64,000 bases of DNA from Halopseudomonas formosensis (GTDB taxonomy: Bacteria > Pseudomonadota > Gammaproteobacteria > Pseudomonadales > Pseudomonadaceae). The translations under genes and the position numbers were made by a program. Numbering within the stretch: the first letter of the stretch is position 1; every line of letters starts with the position of its first letter. Where the stretch lies: NCBI RefSeq assembly GCF_900115905.1, contig NZ_FOYD01000001.1:248001-312000 (forward strand), given 5' to 3'. Below the pieces are notes generated by a model. It did not search any database. It worked only from the letters and a program-made list of their open reading frames with translations, and was not told the origin of the DNA. Below are positions 50,101 through 57,493 of this stretch, piece by piece.

Positions 50101-52548
50101 TCAGCCAGCTCCCGGGATTGGATCGCCCTGGGTGTGGGCGGGTAGGGCAGAGTTGAGCGCGGTATCGCGGTCGGCATGCAGGATGCCGTCCTCGTCGGCG
50201 TAAACATTGGTGATGAAGCGAGGGCGGAACACCAGAACCCAGGACGGCACCAGCAGCATGGCGGCCAGGCCGTTGATGACGATCATCACGCACAGCAGCA
50301 ACGCTGCGTCGGACTGGAAGCGCAGGTCGGAGAGGATCACCCACATGATGATCCCGGCCATCAGGGTCACGGCAGTGAAGCTGATGGCCGTGCCGGTGGT
50401 GGCGATGGCGTGGCGTACCGCTTCGAGCAGGCGGCCGCCCTTGGCCATTTCTTCGCGAATGCGGTCCATCATGTAGATCGAATAATCGATACCCACACCA
50501 ATGCCGACCGCGATCACCGGTACCGTATTGATGTCGATATTGAGTCCGGCCAGACCCATGTAGGCATAGGTCAGAGTGGTGGCGAACAGCATCGCCAGCA
50601 GCATCATCAGTCCGGCATGCCAGGAGGTGTAGAACAGCATGACGAAGGCGAAGATCAGCAGGAACACCAGCGGCAATACGATCAGGTTGGTTTCGAACGC
50701 CGACTCGTTCATCGCCGCCGCGACCCCCAGGGTGCCGCCGGCCAGACGAATGCTCAGACCCTCAACCTTGCCCTCGTTCTCGGCGATCCATTCGCGGGCC
50801 ATGTGGATGGCGCGGCGGATGGTCTCGCCCTGGCGGTCCTTGTAGTAGAAAACAAGGTTGGCGACGCGGTCGTCGGTGTCGTTGAACTCGTCGAGCGCAC
50901 CAGGGATCGGGCTGGAGGCCATGTAGGTGAACATCAGCCCGCCGACGTAATCCGCTTCGTGGGGAATCTGGAACCAGCGCGGATCATCGTTGTGCATCAG
51001 CCGGTTGACCTGTTTGATCAGATCCGGCAAACCCTTGCTGCCGCCCACTCCGGGGTCGGCCAGCATGTGCGCCTGCAGATCCTGCAGGGCGCGCAGTACC
51101 TCGGGCTTTTTCAGCCCGCCGATCTCGGCGTGTTCGGCGATGATGTACAGCTCTTCGGAACCGGGGAACCGCTCGTTGACCTCCTTGGATGACAGGTTGT
51201 AGTCATGCTCGGGATAGAGAATCGGTGAGCCCGGCTCGGAATCGCCGATACGCACCTGTGAGGCCGAGAACAGGCCAACCAAGATCGCCAGGGCGGCGAT
51301 GCTCAGGGTGATGTGCGCGGCGCTCGGGCGGCTGATGGTATTGGCGCAGACGACCCCAATGTGGCGCAGGAAGGTTTCCTTGAGTTGCGGGTTTTTCGGA
51401 GCTGGCAGGATCGACAGCAGCAGTGGCACACCGATCAGCACGGTGAGAATCACGGTGGTAGCCCACAGGGAAGCGTAGATGCCGAGCTTGGTATTCAGGG
51501 CAATTGAGCCGATGGCGATCAGCGACAAACCGACAGCGTCGGAGATCACGCCGAGCGAACCAGGCCGGAACAGGCTTTCAAAAGTGGCCCGCGCCGCCTG
51601 CGGGCTATCGCCGCATTCGCGCACTTCGGCATAGTATCGTTCGACCAGTTGCACCCCGTGACTCATGGCCCGGGCGGCGATCAGAAATGGAATCACCAGC
51701 CCCAGCGGGTCGAGATTGAAGCCCAGCAGGCTGATGATCCCCAGACCCCAGATGGTCGAGATCAGTACTCCGCCGAGCGGAATCAGTACGCCGTAGCCCT
51801 TGCGGAAGTGGAAGACCAGCAGGGCGAGCATGATCAGCACGGTGAAGATGAAGATCTGCAGGATCTGATCCATGTAGGTATAGGTCCAGCCGACCAGCAC
51901 TGGTTGGCCGGTGGCATACACGGTTATGCCATCGCGGGTTTCCGCCTCACGCAGCGCCTGCAGTTGGGCAAATATCTGCTCGTAATCGAGCTGGCCTTCG
52001 ATCAACTGGGCCTTGACCAGTGCCATCCGAAAGTCCGAGGAAACCAGTGGCCCATAGATTTGCGGGTTGGCGGCTACGTCGGCGCGCATCTGCTCCAGTT
52101 GCTCGGCGCTGTAGGGTGCGCGCTCGGCTTCAAAGTAGGGCTCGGAGTTGATTGAGCCGACTTCGGTCAGCCAGATCTTGCGCGAATTGCGGTGGGTAAT
52201 GCTGGAAACCAGGTTGTGGTTGACCCCTGGCAGACTGTCGACCGCATGGGTGATGCGGTCGATGGTCGCCAGATTGGCGTTGCTGAAGATATCGCCCTCG
52301 TCGAAGGCGATGCCGACCACCAGCACGTTGGCCCCGCCGAAGCTGTCCTTGATGCTGTTGTGCAGCTCAATGTAGGGATGCTGCTGGGGCAGCAGATCGG
52401 CGAAGTCGGTATAGATCTTCAGTCCCGGAATCCTTAGGGCGAATATCAGGGTCAGCAGGGCGATGGCGACCAAGACCTTGCGTGGATTGTTGAATATCCA
52501 CGCTTCGAGGCTATGCATGGCATGGGTGAAACGGTGCAATCCAGACAT
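50101..52548 (-). CDS. RND-superfamily transporter (MMPL/hopanoid-exporter type)
   Basis: The 815-residue protein has a membrane segment at the N-terminus (VLVAIALLTLIFAL), two large periplasmic loops and two bundles of five to six segments each, e.g. IFTVLIMLALLVFHF, LLLSILPAPKN, LLMIFAFVMLFYTSW-like and ISFTAVTLMAGIIMWVI. Conserved GIGVGIDYSIYMMDRIREE follows the second periplasmic loop. Start MSGLHRFTHAM at 52548 follows a GAGGG site (52556-52552 complement). Ends in the DUF1302 direction; the next gene begins 45 nt later. Confidence 0.9.
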   Translation of the reverse strand: MSGLHRFTHAMHSLEAWIFNNPRKVLVAIALLTLIFALRIPGLKIYTDFADLLPQQHPYIELHNSIKDSFGGANVLVVGIAFDEGDIFSNANLATIDRITHAVDSLPGVNHNLVSSITHRNSRKIWLTEVGSINSEPYFEAERAPYSAEQLEQMRADVAANPQIYGPLVSSDFRMALVKAQLIEGQLDYEQIFAQLQALREAETRDGITVYATGQPVLVGWTYTYMDQILQIFIFTVLIMLALLVFHFRKGYGVLIPLGGVLISTIWGLGIISLLGFNLDPLGLVIPFLIAARAMSHGVQLVERYYAEVRECGDSPQAARATFESLFRPGSLGVISDAVGLSLIAIGSIALNTKLGIYASLWATTVILTVLIGVPLLLSILPAPKNPQLKETFLRHIGVVCANTISRPSAAHITLSIAALAILVGLFSASQVRIGDSEPGSPILYPEHDYNLSSKEVNERFPGSEELYIIAEHAEIGGLKKPEVLRALQDLQAHMLADPGVGGSKGLPDLIKQVNRLMHNDDPRWFQIPHEADYVGGLMFTYMASSPIPGALDEFNDTDDRVANLVFYYKDRQGETIRRAIHMAREWIAENEGKVEGLSIRLAGGTLGVAAAMNESAFETNLIVLPLVFLLIFAFVMLFYTSWHAGLMMLLAMLFATTLTYAYMGLAGLNIDINTVPVIAVGIGVGIDYSIYMMDRIREEMAKGGRLLEAVRHAIATTGTAISFTAVTLMAGIIMWVILSDLRFQSDAALLLCVMIVINGLAAMLLVPSWVLVFRPRFITNVYADEDGILHADRDTALNSALPAHTQGDPIPGAG

Positions 52549-52558
52549 GTCGATACCC

Positions 52559-53557
52559 TCAGTCAGTACTGGCCGCCAAGGCCTTTGGAAGTTCAAGGTT
52601 CAGCAGCAGGCCACGACCACCGGCGACCAGCAGTTGCTGATTCGGCAGTAGTTGGCCAGCGCGCAGATATAGCGGCTGTTCGGGGGTTGGCAGCGACTGC
52701 CAGCGGCTACCGTTGAGACTCAGCACCGTGGTGTTGTCGCCAACCGCATACAGGCCATGCTCGCCACTGATAAAGCCGAAGATCGAGACCTCTGTGCTGG
52801 TCGGCTGGCGCCGCCAGCTGTCGCCGCCATCGCGGGTATGCCAGATGAAACCGTTGAGGCCACCGACCCAGCCCTCATCAAGACTGCGGAAGTGGCTGGT
52901 GTGCGGGTAGAACTCATCGGGCAGGCTACCGGCCGGGTCCCAGCTCTGGCCGCCGTCGCGGCTGGTGAACACCAGCCCGTACTCCCCGGTGACTACTGCC
53001 TGGTCGGCGTCGATAAACTGCAGGGTGGTGAGAATGGCGTCTTCATCCAGGCTGGTCTCGTCCCAGCTCTGGCCCTGATCATGGCTGCTTTGCAGGGTGC
53101 TGTAGCTGCCGGCGGCCCACCAACTGCCGTCCGGGGCGCAGGTAGCGGTCATCATCTGCTCGCTGCTGGGCAATGGGTGGGCGCTCCAGTCACTGGCATC
53201 GGGGCTGATGTGCCAGAGCTGGTTGTCGAAGGCCAGAGCGATGAAGCTCTGGTCAGGGCAGACATCCAGATCAATCAGGCCCATGTCGGTGGGTAGTTGC
53301 TGACGCTGCCAATGCTGGCCGAGGTCGGAGCTGATCAGCACCACCCCGTGGTTGCCGGCCAGCAGAGTGAGCTGGTCGTTGCTGGCCATGGACTGGTAGA
53401 AGTCGGTGCGCTGGATGGGTTGCAGCCTCTGTTGCTGGACTGCCTCAAGATCGAGTGGAGCTTCGCAGCCACCCAACCAGAGCAGCATGAGTCCCAGAGG
53501 TGCCAACCGCAGGGGCTGACGAACAGGGCGCACAAGGCGCAGAGGTAGATCGAACAT
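52559..53557 (-). CDS. Ycf48-like beta-propeller lipoprotein
   Basis: The 332-residue precursor has a lipobox-like LGGC (Cys31). The mature protein has repeated BNR/Ycf48 blades: VLISSDLGQHWQRQ, LQSSHDQGQSWDETS, VFTSRDGGQSWDP, IWHTRDGGDSWRRQ, which fit a seven-bladed propeller. Pseudomonas encodes such proteins next to DUF1302-DUF1329-MMPL operons. It is the first gene of the minus-strand operon, with the sigma-54-type promoter about 55-70 nt upstream of its start. Confidence 0.88.
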   Translation of the reverse strand: MFDLPLRLVRPVRQPLRLAPLGLMLLWLGGCEAPLDLEAVQQQRLQPIQRTDFYQSMASNDQLTLLAGNHGVVLISSDLGQHWQRQQLPTDMGLIDLDVCPDQSFIALAFDNQLWHISPDASDWSAHPLPSSEQMMTATCAPDGSWWAAGSYSTLQSSHDQGQSWDETSLDEDAILTTLQFIDADQAVVTGEYGLVFTSRDGGQSWDPAGSLPDEFYPHTSHFRSLDEGWVGGLNGFIWHTRDGGDSWRRQPTSTEVSIFGFISGEHGLYAVGDNTTVLSLNGSRWQSLPTPEQPLYLRAGQLLPNQQLLVAGGRGLLLNLELPKALAASTD

Positions 53558-53612
53558 GGTGAGTCACCGTCATGGTCTTGTTGTTGTGTGCAATGCGGCT
53601 GGAGAGACATAA

Positions 53613-53628
53613 AGCAACGCCTGTGCCA
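53613..53628 (-). promoter_or_regulatory. Sigma-54 (-24/-12) promoter for the Ycf48-RND-DUF1302-DUF1329 operon
   Basis: On the minus strand TGGCAC (53628-53623), 5-bp spacer, TTGCT (53617-53613), matching TGGCAC-N5-TTGCW. The surrounding 20 bases CTGGCACAGSCGTTGCTTTA are shared with the dmpK promoter, differing only at S (G here, C there). The predicted start site is about 53602, about 45 nt before the lipoprotein start codon. The identity to the DmpR-dependent promoter indicates the same regulator. Confidence 0.85.
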
Positions 53629-53726
53629 GAGACCGTTAAGTGTTTTCAGGTGATTGATTGGTAAAGATTTTTTACTGTGCCAGGGTGGCGATTGAAAAGG
53701 TTTTGGCCGATTGCGTGGATTTGATA

Positions 53727-53742
53727 TTGATCAAATGATCAA
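53727..53742 (-). promoter_or_regulatory. DmpR-type UAS for the minus-strand operon
   Basis: Perfect inverted repeat TTGATCA-AA-TGATCAA, the consensus bound by XylR/DmpR regulators. It is centred about 133 bp upstream of the predicted start site of the minus-strand promoter, within the range for enhancer binding with DNA looping. Confidence 0.85.
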
Positions 53743-53756
53743 GCGGCTCGGGGTGC

Positions 53757-53772
53757 TTGCTGATTTCATTAA
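53757..53772 (-). promoter_or_regulatory. Candidate second, degenerate UAS
   Basis: TTGCTGA-TT-TCATTAA matches five of seven positions in each arm of the consensus and is centred exactly 30 bp from the perfect UAS, the same spacing seen between two sites upstream of dmpK. Assigned mainly on spacing. Confidence 0.5.
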
Positions 53773-53780
53773 AAGGGTGT

Positions 53781-53806
53781 GCCCGCCAGGAAGGGCTCCG
53801 GCGGGC
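53781..53806 (-). terminator. Probable terminator of dmpR
   Basis: On the minus strand GCCCGCC and GGCGGGC (53806-53800 and 53787-53781) pair around a 12-nt loop, followed by ACACCCTTTT. It lies 11 nt after the dmpR stop. Confidence 0.6.
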
Positions 53807-53817
53807 AGTTATGGGTA

Positions 53818-55530
53818 TCAGGCTTCGCTGTCTTCAAGAAGGATGCCGGTTTTCTTCAGTCGGTAGGCCAGGGCCGGACGGGTCAGGCCCAGCAGGCGGG
53901 CGGCCTGTGAAACGTTCTGGTTGGCCAGCTCCATGGCCCCACGCATCAGTTGCTCCTCGACCTGATCCAGGCTGATCTGCTGTTCGAGGATATGGCTGAC
54001 CCAGTCCCCGCTGACCTGGCTATGGGCATGAACCAACTGGCCGCTGGCATTCAGGCGCTCCTCCGGGCAGTCACCCGAGTGTTCGGGAAACACGGCAAAC
54101 AGTGCATCCAGGCTGATGGTTTCGTTGCTATCGGTCAGAATCACCCCGCGCTCAATGACGTTTTCCAGTTCGCGGATATTGCCGGGCCAGCGATAACGCA
54201 GGCACAGCTCCAGCGCCTTGTCGGACAGGCCCAGGGTGCGTTTGTTGTATTCGCGGTGGAACTTGCGCAGAAAGTGCTCGACCAGCAGCGGCAGATCTTC
54301 GATACGTTCGCGCAGCGGCGGAATCTTCACCGGGAATACGTTGAGCCGATAGAACAGGTCGGCGCGGAATTTTCCCGCTTCCACTGCGTCAGCCAGGCTT
54401 TCGTTGGTGGCGGCAATCACCCGCACATCGATCTTGCGGGTGCGCGAATCACCAACGCGCTCCAGTTCGCCTTCCTGCAACACGCGTAGCAGGGTGGCCT
54501 GGGCCCGGGGCGTCAATTCAGCTACTTCATCCAGAAAAATAGTGCCGCCATGGGCGCGCTCGAAGCGTCCGGCGCGAGTCTGGCTGGCGCCGGTGTAAGC
54601 GCCTTTCTCGACCCCGAACAGCTCGGCCTCGATCAGGTCCGGGGGAATCGCTGCGCAATTGATTGCGATGAATGGCTTCTCGGCGCGCTCACTGCGCAGG
54701 TGTACGCTGCGCGCGATTACTTCCTTGCCGACCCCGGTTTCGCCCAGTAGCAGTACCGAGACCTTGCTGTCAGCGGCCTTGTCGATCATCTTGCAGACCT
54801 TTTTGTAGGCCAGCGACTGGCCGATACCGTAGTACTGACCTTGCTGCTGCTCCAGACTGGTACGCAACGAGCTGAGTTGTGATTGCAGATCGTAGAGCTC
54901 TTCGATGATCGGGTCGGCACGAAAATACTGCTTGAATTCGGCAGCATCCTCCCACTCTTCGGCCGGCTTGCCGACGATCAGACATTTTTCATCGCCGCAG
55001 CCTTTGCAGCTCACTTCGCGAAAGATGATTTCCCGGCCCATGAATGAGGAGGTATAGGCGCAGGCATAGCCAAGCAGTGACCAGCACACCGGTTCGTCCA
55101 TCATGCCCAGCTCGGTCTGACAGATTTCCACCTCGAACGAATCGATCCACTCCAGCTCGCCATAGAAGTGGCCGGACTGCTGATCGATGTCGATCTGGAT
55201 CGGCCGGACCTTGACCATGCCCTTGAGCGAATGCAGTTGCGGGCCAGCGAGGAATATGTCGAGCTCGCTGCAGTCCGGGCGCAACTTGCGCGTCAGCTCG
55301 GCGTCCTTGAGCCCAGACTGGTAGCCCAGGCGCAGAAAGAAACCCTTGGCCCGTTCGATGCCCAGGCTGTTGACCAGCTCACGGCGGAAGTTGGCCAGGG
55401 CCGAGACCTGCATCAGCAGCATGCGCTGTTCTCCGAACCAGATCTTGCCATCTGCGCTCTGGAAACGGATCTGTTCGCTCAGATCCTGGAAATCCGAATA
55501 CTGCAGCTGTGACTTATAGCTGATCGTCAT
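53818..55530 (-). CDS. dmpR: Phenol-responsive sigma-54-dependent regulator DmpR
   Basis: NtrC-family activator that binds phenols directly and turns on dmp genes with sigma-54 RNA polymerase. The 570-residue protein has an N-terminal XylR-type sensing domain (about 15-130), a V4R domain with the zinc-binding-type cluster CKGCGDEKC (175-183), a linker, the AAA+ domain (Walker A GETGVGKE 263-270, sigma-54 loop GAYTGA 310-315 where Tyr replaces the usual Phe, Walker B TIFLDEV 330-336), and a Fis-type helix-turn-helix (about 537-560). It is divergent from dmpK and close in length to the CF600 protein. A PoxR/MopR-type paralogue name is equally possible. Confidence 0.93.
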   Translation of the reverse strand: MTISYKSQLQYSDFQDLSEQIRFQSADGKIWFGEQRMLLMQVSALANFRRELVNSLGIERAKGFFLRLGYQSGLKDAELTRKLRPDCSELDIFLAGPQLHSLKGMVKVRPIQIDIDQQSGHFYGELEWIDSFEVEICQTELGMMDEPVCWSLLGYACAYTSSFMGREIIFREVSCKGCGDEKCLIVGKPAEEWEDAAEFKQYFRADPIIEELYDLQSQLSSLRTSLEQQQGQYYGIGQSLAYKKVCKMIDKAADSKVSVLLLGETGVGKEVIARSVHLRSERAEKPFIAINCAAIPPDLIEAELFGVEKGAYTGASQTRAGRFERAHGGTIFLDEVAELTPRAQATLLRVLQEGELERVGDSRTRKIDVRVIAATNESLADAVEAGKFRADLFYRLNVFPVKIPPLRERIEDLPLLVEHFLRKFHREYNKRTLGLSDKALELCLRYRWPGNIRELENVIERGVILTDSNETISLDALFAVFPEHSGDCPEERLNASGQLVHAHSQVSGDWVSHILEQQISLDQVEEQLMRGAMELANQNVSQAARLLGLTRPALAYRLKKTGILLEDSEA

Positions 55531-55563
55531 GGCGTCGGGCCCCTATTGTTGTTGTGTGGGGTG

Positions 55564-55598
55564 GTGATCAGCCTGTCTTGGCTTGAGACAGTGATCAC
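55564..55598. repeat. Interrupted palindrome in the dmpR leader
   Basis: GTGATCA-GC-CTGTCT on the left and AGACAG-TGATCAC on the right of a 7-nt loop make 13 paired bases with a 2-nt bulge. It lies 34-68 nt upstream of the dmpR start codon. It could be an operator or an RNA hairpin controlling dmpR translation. Confidence 0.55.
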
Positions 55599-55639
55599 AA
55601 GGGTGCGTTTTCCATCATCGCCTTGATCGTGCTCAAAAA

Positions 55640-55655
55640 TCAATCAAACGATCAA
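55640..55655. promoter_or_regulatory. Degenerate DmpR-type UAS close to dmpR
   Basis: On the minus strand TTGATCG-TT-TGATTGA, with two arm mismatches to the consensus. It is too far (about 238 bp) from the dmpK start for the main pair and nearer the dmpR promoter; possibly autoregulatory. Confidence 0.5.
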
Positions 55656-55690
55656 TCGCGCAGAGGCTCATTAACCATGTTAGGTCGCGC

Positions 55691-55706
55691 CTGAGCATTT
55701 GCTCAG
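55691..55706 (+). promoter_or_regulatory. Distal UAS-like palindrome of the dmpK promoter
   Basis: Perfect palindrome CTGAGCA-TT-TGCTCAG with the 7-2-7 architecture of the UAS and five of seven arm positions matching. It is centred 30 bp (about three helical turns) from the proximal UAS, the arrangement expected for DmpR/XylR binding pairs. Confidence 0.65.
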
Positions 55707-55720
55707 ATGCTTTGGTGGAT

Positions 55721-55736
55721 TTGATCAAATCATCAA
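55721..55736 (+). promoter_or_regulatory. Proximal DmpR UAS of the dmpK promoter
   Basis: TTGATCA-AA-TCATCAA, one mismatch from the perfect inverted repeat. Centred about 157 bp upstream of the predicted transcription start. Confidence 0.85.
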
Positions 55737-55858
55737 AGTTCGGCTGTCGGCAATCATCCGCAATGACTGGAAGAACGTCGCCAGTAGCATGGCAGAAAAT
55801 AATTTTCCCCTTTTATATCAGTGTGTTGGTCTTTGGTCTGGGCGTGTGATGGCAACTC

Positions 55859-55874
55859 TGGCACAGCCGTTGCT
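55859..55874 (+). promoter_or_regulatory. Sigma-54 (-24/-12) promoter of the dmp operon (Po)
   Basis: TGGCAC (55859-55864), 5-bp spacer, TTGCT (55870-55874). The GG and GC elements have the canonical 10-bp separation. Predicted start about 55885, about 29 nt before the dmpK start codon. The AT-rich stretch 55795-55820 between UAS and promoter could hold an IHF site; no consensus match was found by eye. Confidence 0.9.
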
Positions 55875-55913
55875 TTATCACTCGTAGACAACAACGACCG
55901 CAGGTTAACGACC

Positions 55914-56165
55914 ATGAGCCAACCCCAGCAGAGCTTTGACGAGATGACCCGCTACATCCGGGTTCGTAGTGAACCGGGTGCCCGCTTTGTCGAATTCGAC
56001 TTTGCCATCGGTCATCCCGATCTGTTTGTCGAGCTGGTACTGCCACAGGCGGCTTTCGAGCAGTTCTGCAAGCACAACCATGTGGTGCACATGGACGAGG
56101 AAATGGCCCGTCAGGTCGATGAAGAGATGGTCAAGTGGCGCTTCGGCGAGAAGGGCCATCTTTGA
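55914..56165 (+). CDS. dmpK: Phenol hydroxylase assembly protein DmpK
   Basis: First gene of the operon. The 83-residue protein matches the DmpK/PhhK/TomA0 family: YIRVRSEPGARFVEFDFAIGHPDLFVELVLP, EQFCKHNHVVHMD. It aids insertion of iron into the apo-oxygenase and is not part of the catalytic complex. ATG 55914 gives the standard length; it is 47 nt upstream of dmpL. Confidence 0.93.
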   Translation: MSQPQQSFDEMTRYIRVRSEPGARFVEFDFAIGHPDLFVELVLPQAAFEQFCKHNHVVHMDEEMARQVDEEMVKWRFGEKGHL

Positions 56166-56212
56166 CCCCGGTACTGCACACCCCTCTACAAAAACAAGAT
56201 GGTACGGTTGCT

Positions 56213-57214
56213 ATGAGCATTGAAATCAAAACCCATGCGGTGGAGCCGATCCGCCACACCTACAGCAATATTCAACGCCGCTTCGGCGACAAGCCAGCTT
56301 CACGTTATCAGGAGGCCAGCTACGACATCGAAGCGACCACCAATTTTCATTACCGGCCGTTGTGGGACCCCCAGCATGGTCTGAATGACCCCGGCCGCAG
56401 CGCCGTACGTATGGCCGACTGGCACGCGGTGACCGATCCGCGTCAGTTCTACTACGGCGTCTACGTGCAGAGCCGGGCCAAGATGCAGGAAGCCACCGAG
56501 TACAACTTCAGCTTCTGCGACAAGCGCGGACTGCTGACCCGCCTGCCTGATGCTGTGCAGGAAAACCTGCTGCGTCTGCTGGTGCCGCTGCGTCATGTCG
56601 AGTTGGGCGCCAACATGAACAACAGCAGCGTGGCCGGTGACTGCGTGGCCGGGACCATGACCCAGCTGCATATCTATCAGGCCATGGATCGCCTGGGCAT
56701 GGGCCAGTACCTGTCGCGTATTGCCCTGCTGATCGATGGGGGTACCGGTGAGGCGCTGGATCGATCCAAAACCTACTGGCTGGAAGACGCCTTGTGGCAG
56801 CCGTTGCGCCGGCTGGTCGAGGACAGTCTGGTGATCAAGGACTGGTTCGAACTGACCCTGGTGCAGAACCTGATCATCGATGGTCATCTGTATCCGCTGA
56901 TGTATCAGCACTTCGATCAGTGGCTGGCTGAACAGGGTGCCGAGGATGTGTCGATGCTCACCGAATTCATGCGCGACTGGTTCAGCGAGTCCAGTCGCTG
57001 GGTCGATGCCATGGTCAAGACCGTGCGCGCCGAGAGCGAGGCCAATGTCGAGCAGTTGCAGTCCTGGATCGAGGTCTGGCAGCCGCGGGTGGTCACCGCG
57101 TTGGCACCGCTGGCCGAGGCCAGTGTTGGTGCCCCGGCGCTGAGCGAGGTAGCCGCCCAGTTTGCGGCGCGCCTGAAGAAACTGGGTTTCGCTGCACAGG
57201 AGATCGCCGCATGA
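56213..57214 (+). CDS. dmpL: Phenol hydroxylase beta subunit DmpL
   Basis: Structural subunit of the (alpha-beta-gamma)2 multicomponent oxygenase, homologous to the alpha subunit fold but without iron ligands. The 333-residue protein includes RRFGDKPASRYQEASYDIEATTNFHYRPLWDP, the region around RAKMQEATEYNFSFCDKRGLL, and WLEDALWQPLRRLVEDSLVIKDWFE. The start MSIEIKTHAVEPIRHTY at 56213 fits the family. It overlaps dmpM by 4 nt. Confidence 0.94.
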   Translation: MSIEIKTHAVEPIRHTYSNIQRRFGDKPASRYQEASYDIEATTNFHYRPLWDPQHGLNDPGRSAVRMADWHAVTDPRQFYYGVYVQSRAKMQEATEYNFSFCDKRGLLTRLPDAVQENLLRLLVPLRHVELGANMNNSSVAGDCVAGTMTQLHIYQAMDRLGMGQYLSRIALLIDGGTGEALDRSKTYWLEDALWQPLRRLVEDSLVIKDWFELTLVQNLIIDGHLYPLMYQHFDQWLAEQGAEDVSMLTEFMRDWFSESSRWVDAMVKTVRAESEANVEQLQSWIEVWQPRVVTALAPLAEASVGAPALSEVAAQFAARLKKLGFAAQEIAA

Positions 57215-57483
57215 GCCAGCTCGCTTTCATAGTGTTTCAGGACAACGACAACGCCCGCTATCTGGTCGAGGCGATTGCCGAGGACAACCCCCACGCCGAA
57301 GTACAACACCACCCGGCCATGATTCGCATTCAGGCCGAGCAGCGCTTGGTGATAAACCGTCACACGGTTGAAGAAAAGATCGGCCGCGAGTGGGACGTGC
57401 AGGAAATGCTCCTGGATGTGATCAGTATCGGCGGCAACGTGGATGAGGATGACGATCACTTCATCCTCGAGTGGAAAAACTAG
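57211..57483 (+). CDS. dmpM: Phenol hydroxylase regulatory (effector) protein DmpM
   Basis: Cofactor-free component that couples electron transfer and substrate hydroxylation, the MmoB homologue. The 90-residue length is exactly that of DmpM from CF600. VFQDNDNARYLVEAIAEDNP and RQ-type GREWDVQEMLLDVISIGGNV are typical. It overlaps dmpL by 4 nt and lies 10 nt upstream of dmpN. Confidence 0.95.
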   Translation: MSQLAFIVFQDNDNARYLVEAIAEDNPHAEVQHHPAMIRIQAEQRLVINRHTVEEKIGREWDVQEMLLDVISIGGNVDEDDDHFILEWKN

Positions 57484-57493
57484 GAGATTCGTC

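Noticed and set aside
55795-55820. IHF site between UAS and dmpK promoter
   Set aside because: The stretch is AT-rich but no good WATCAANNNNTTR match was found on either strand, so it is not listed as a site.
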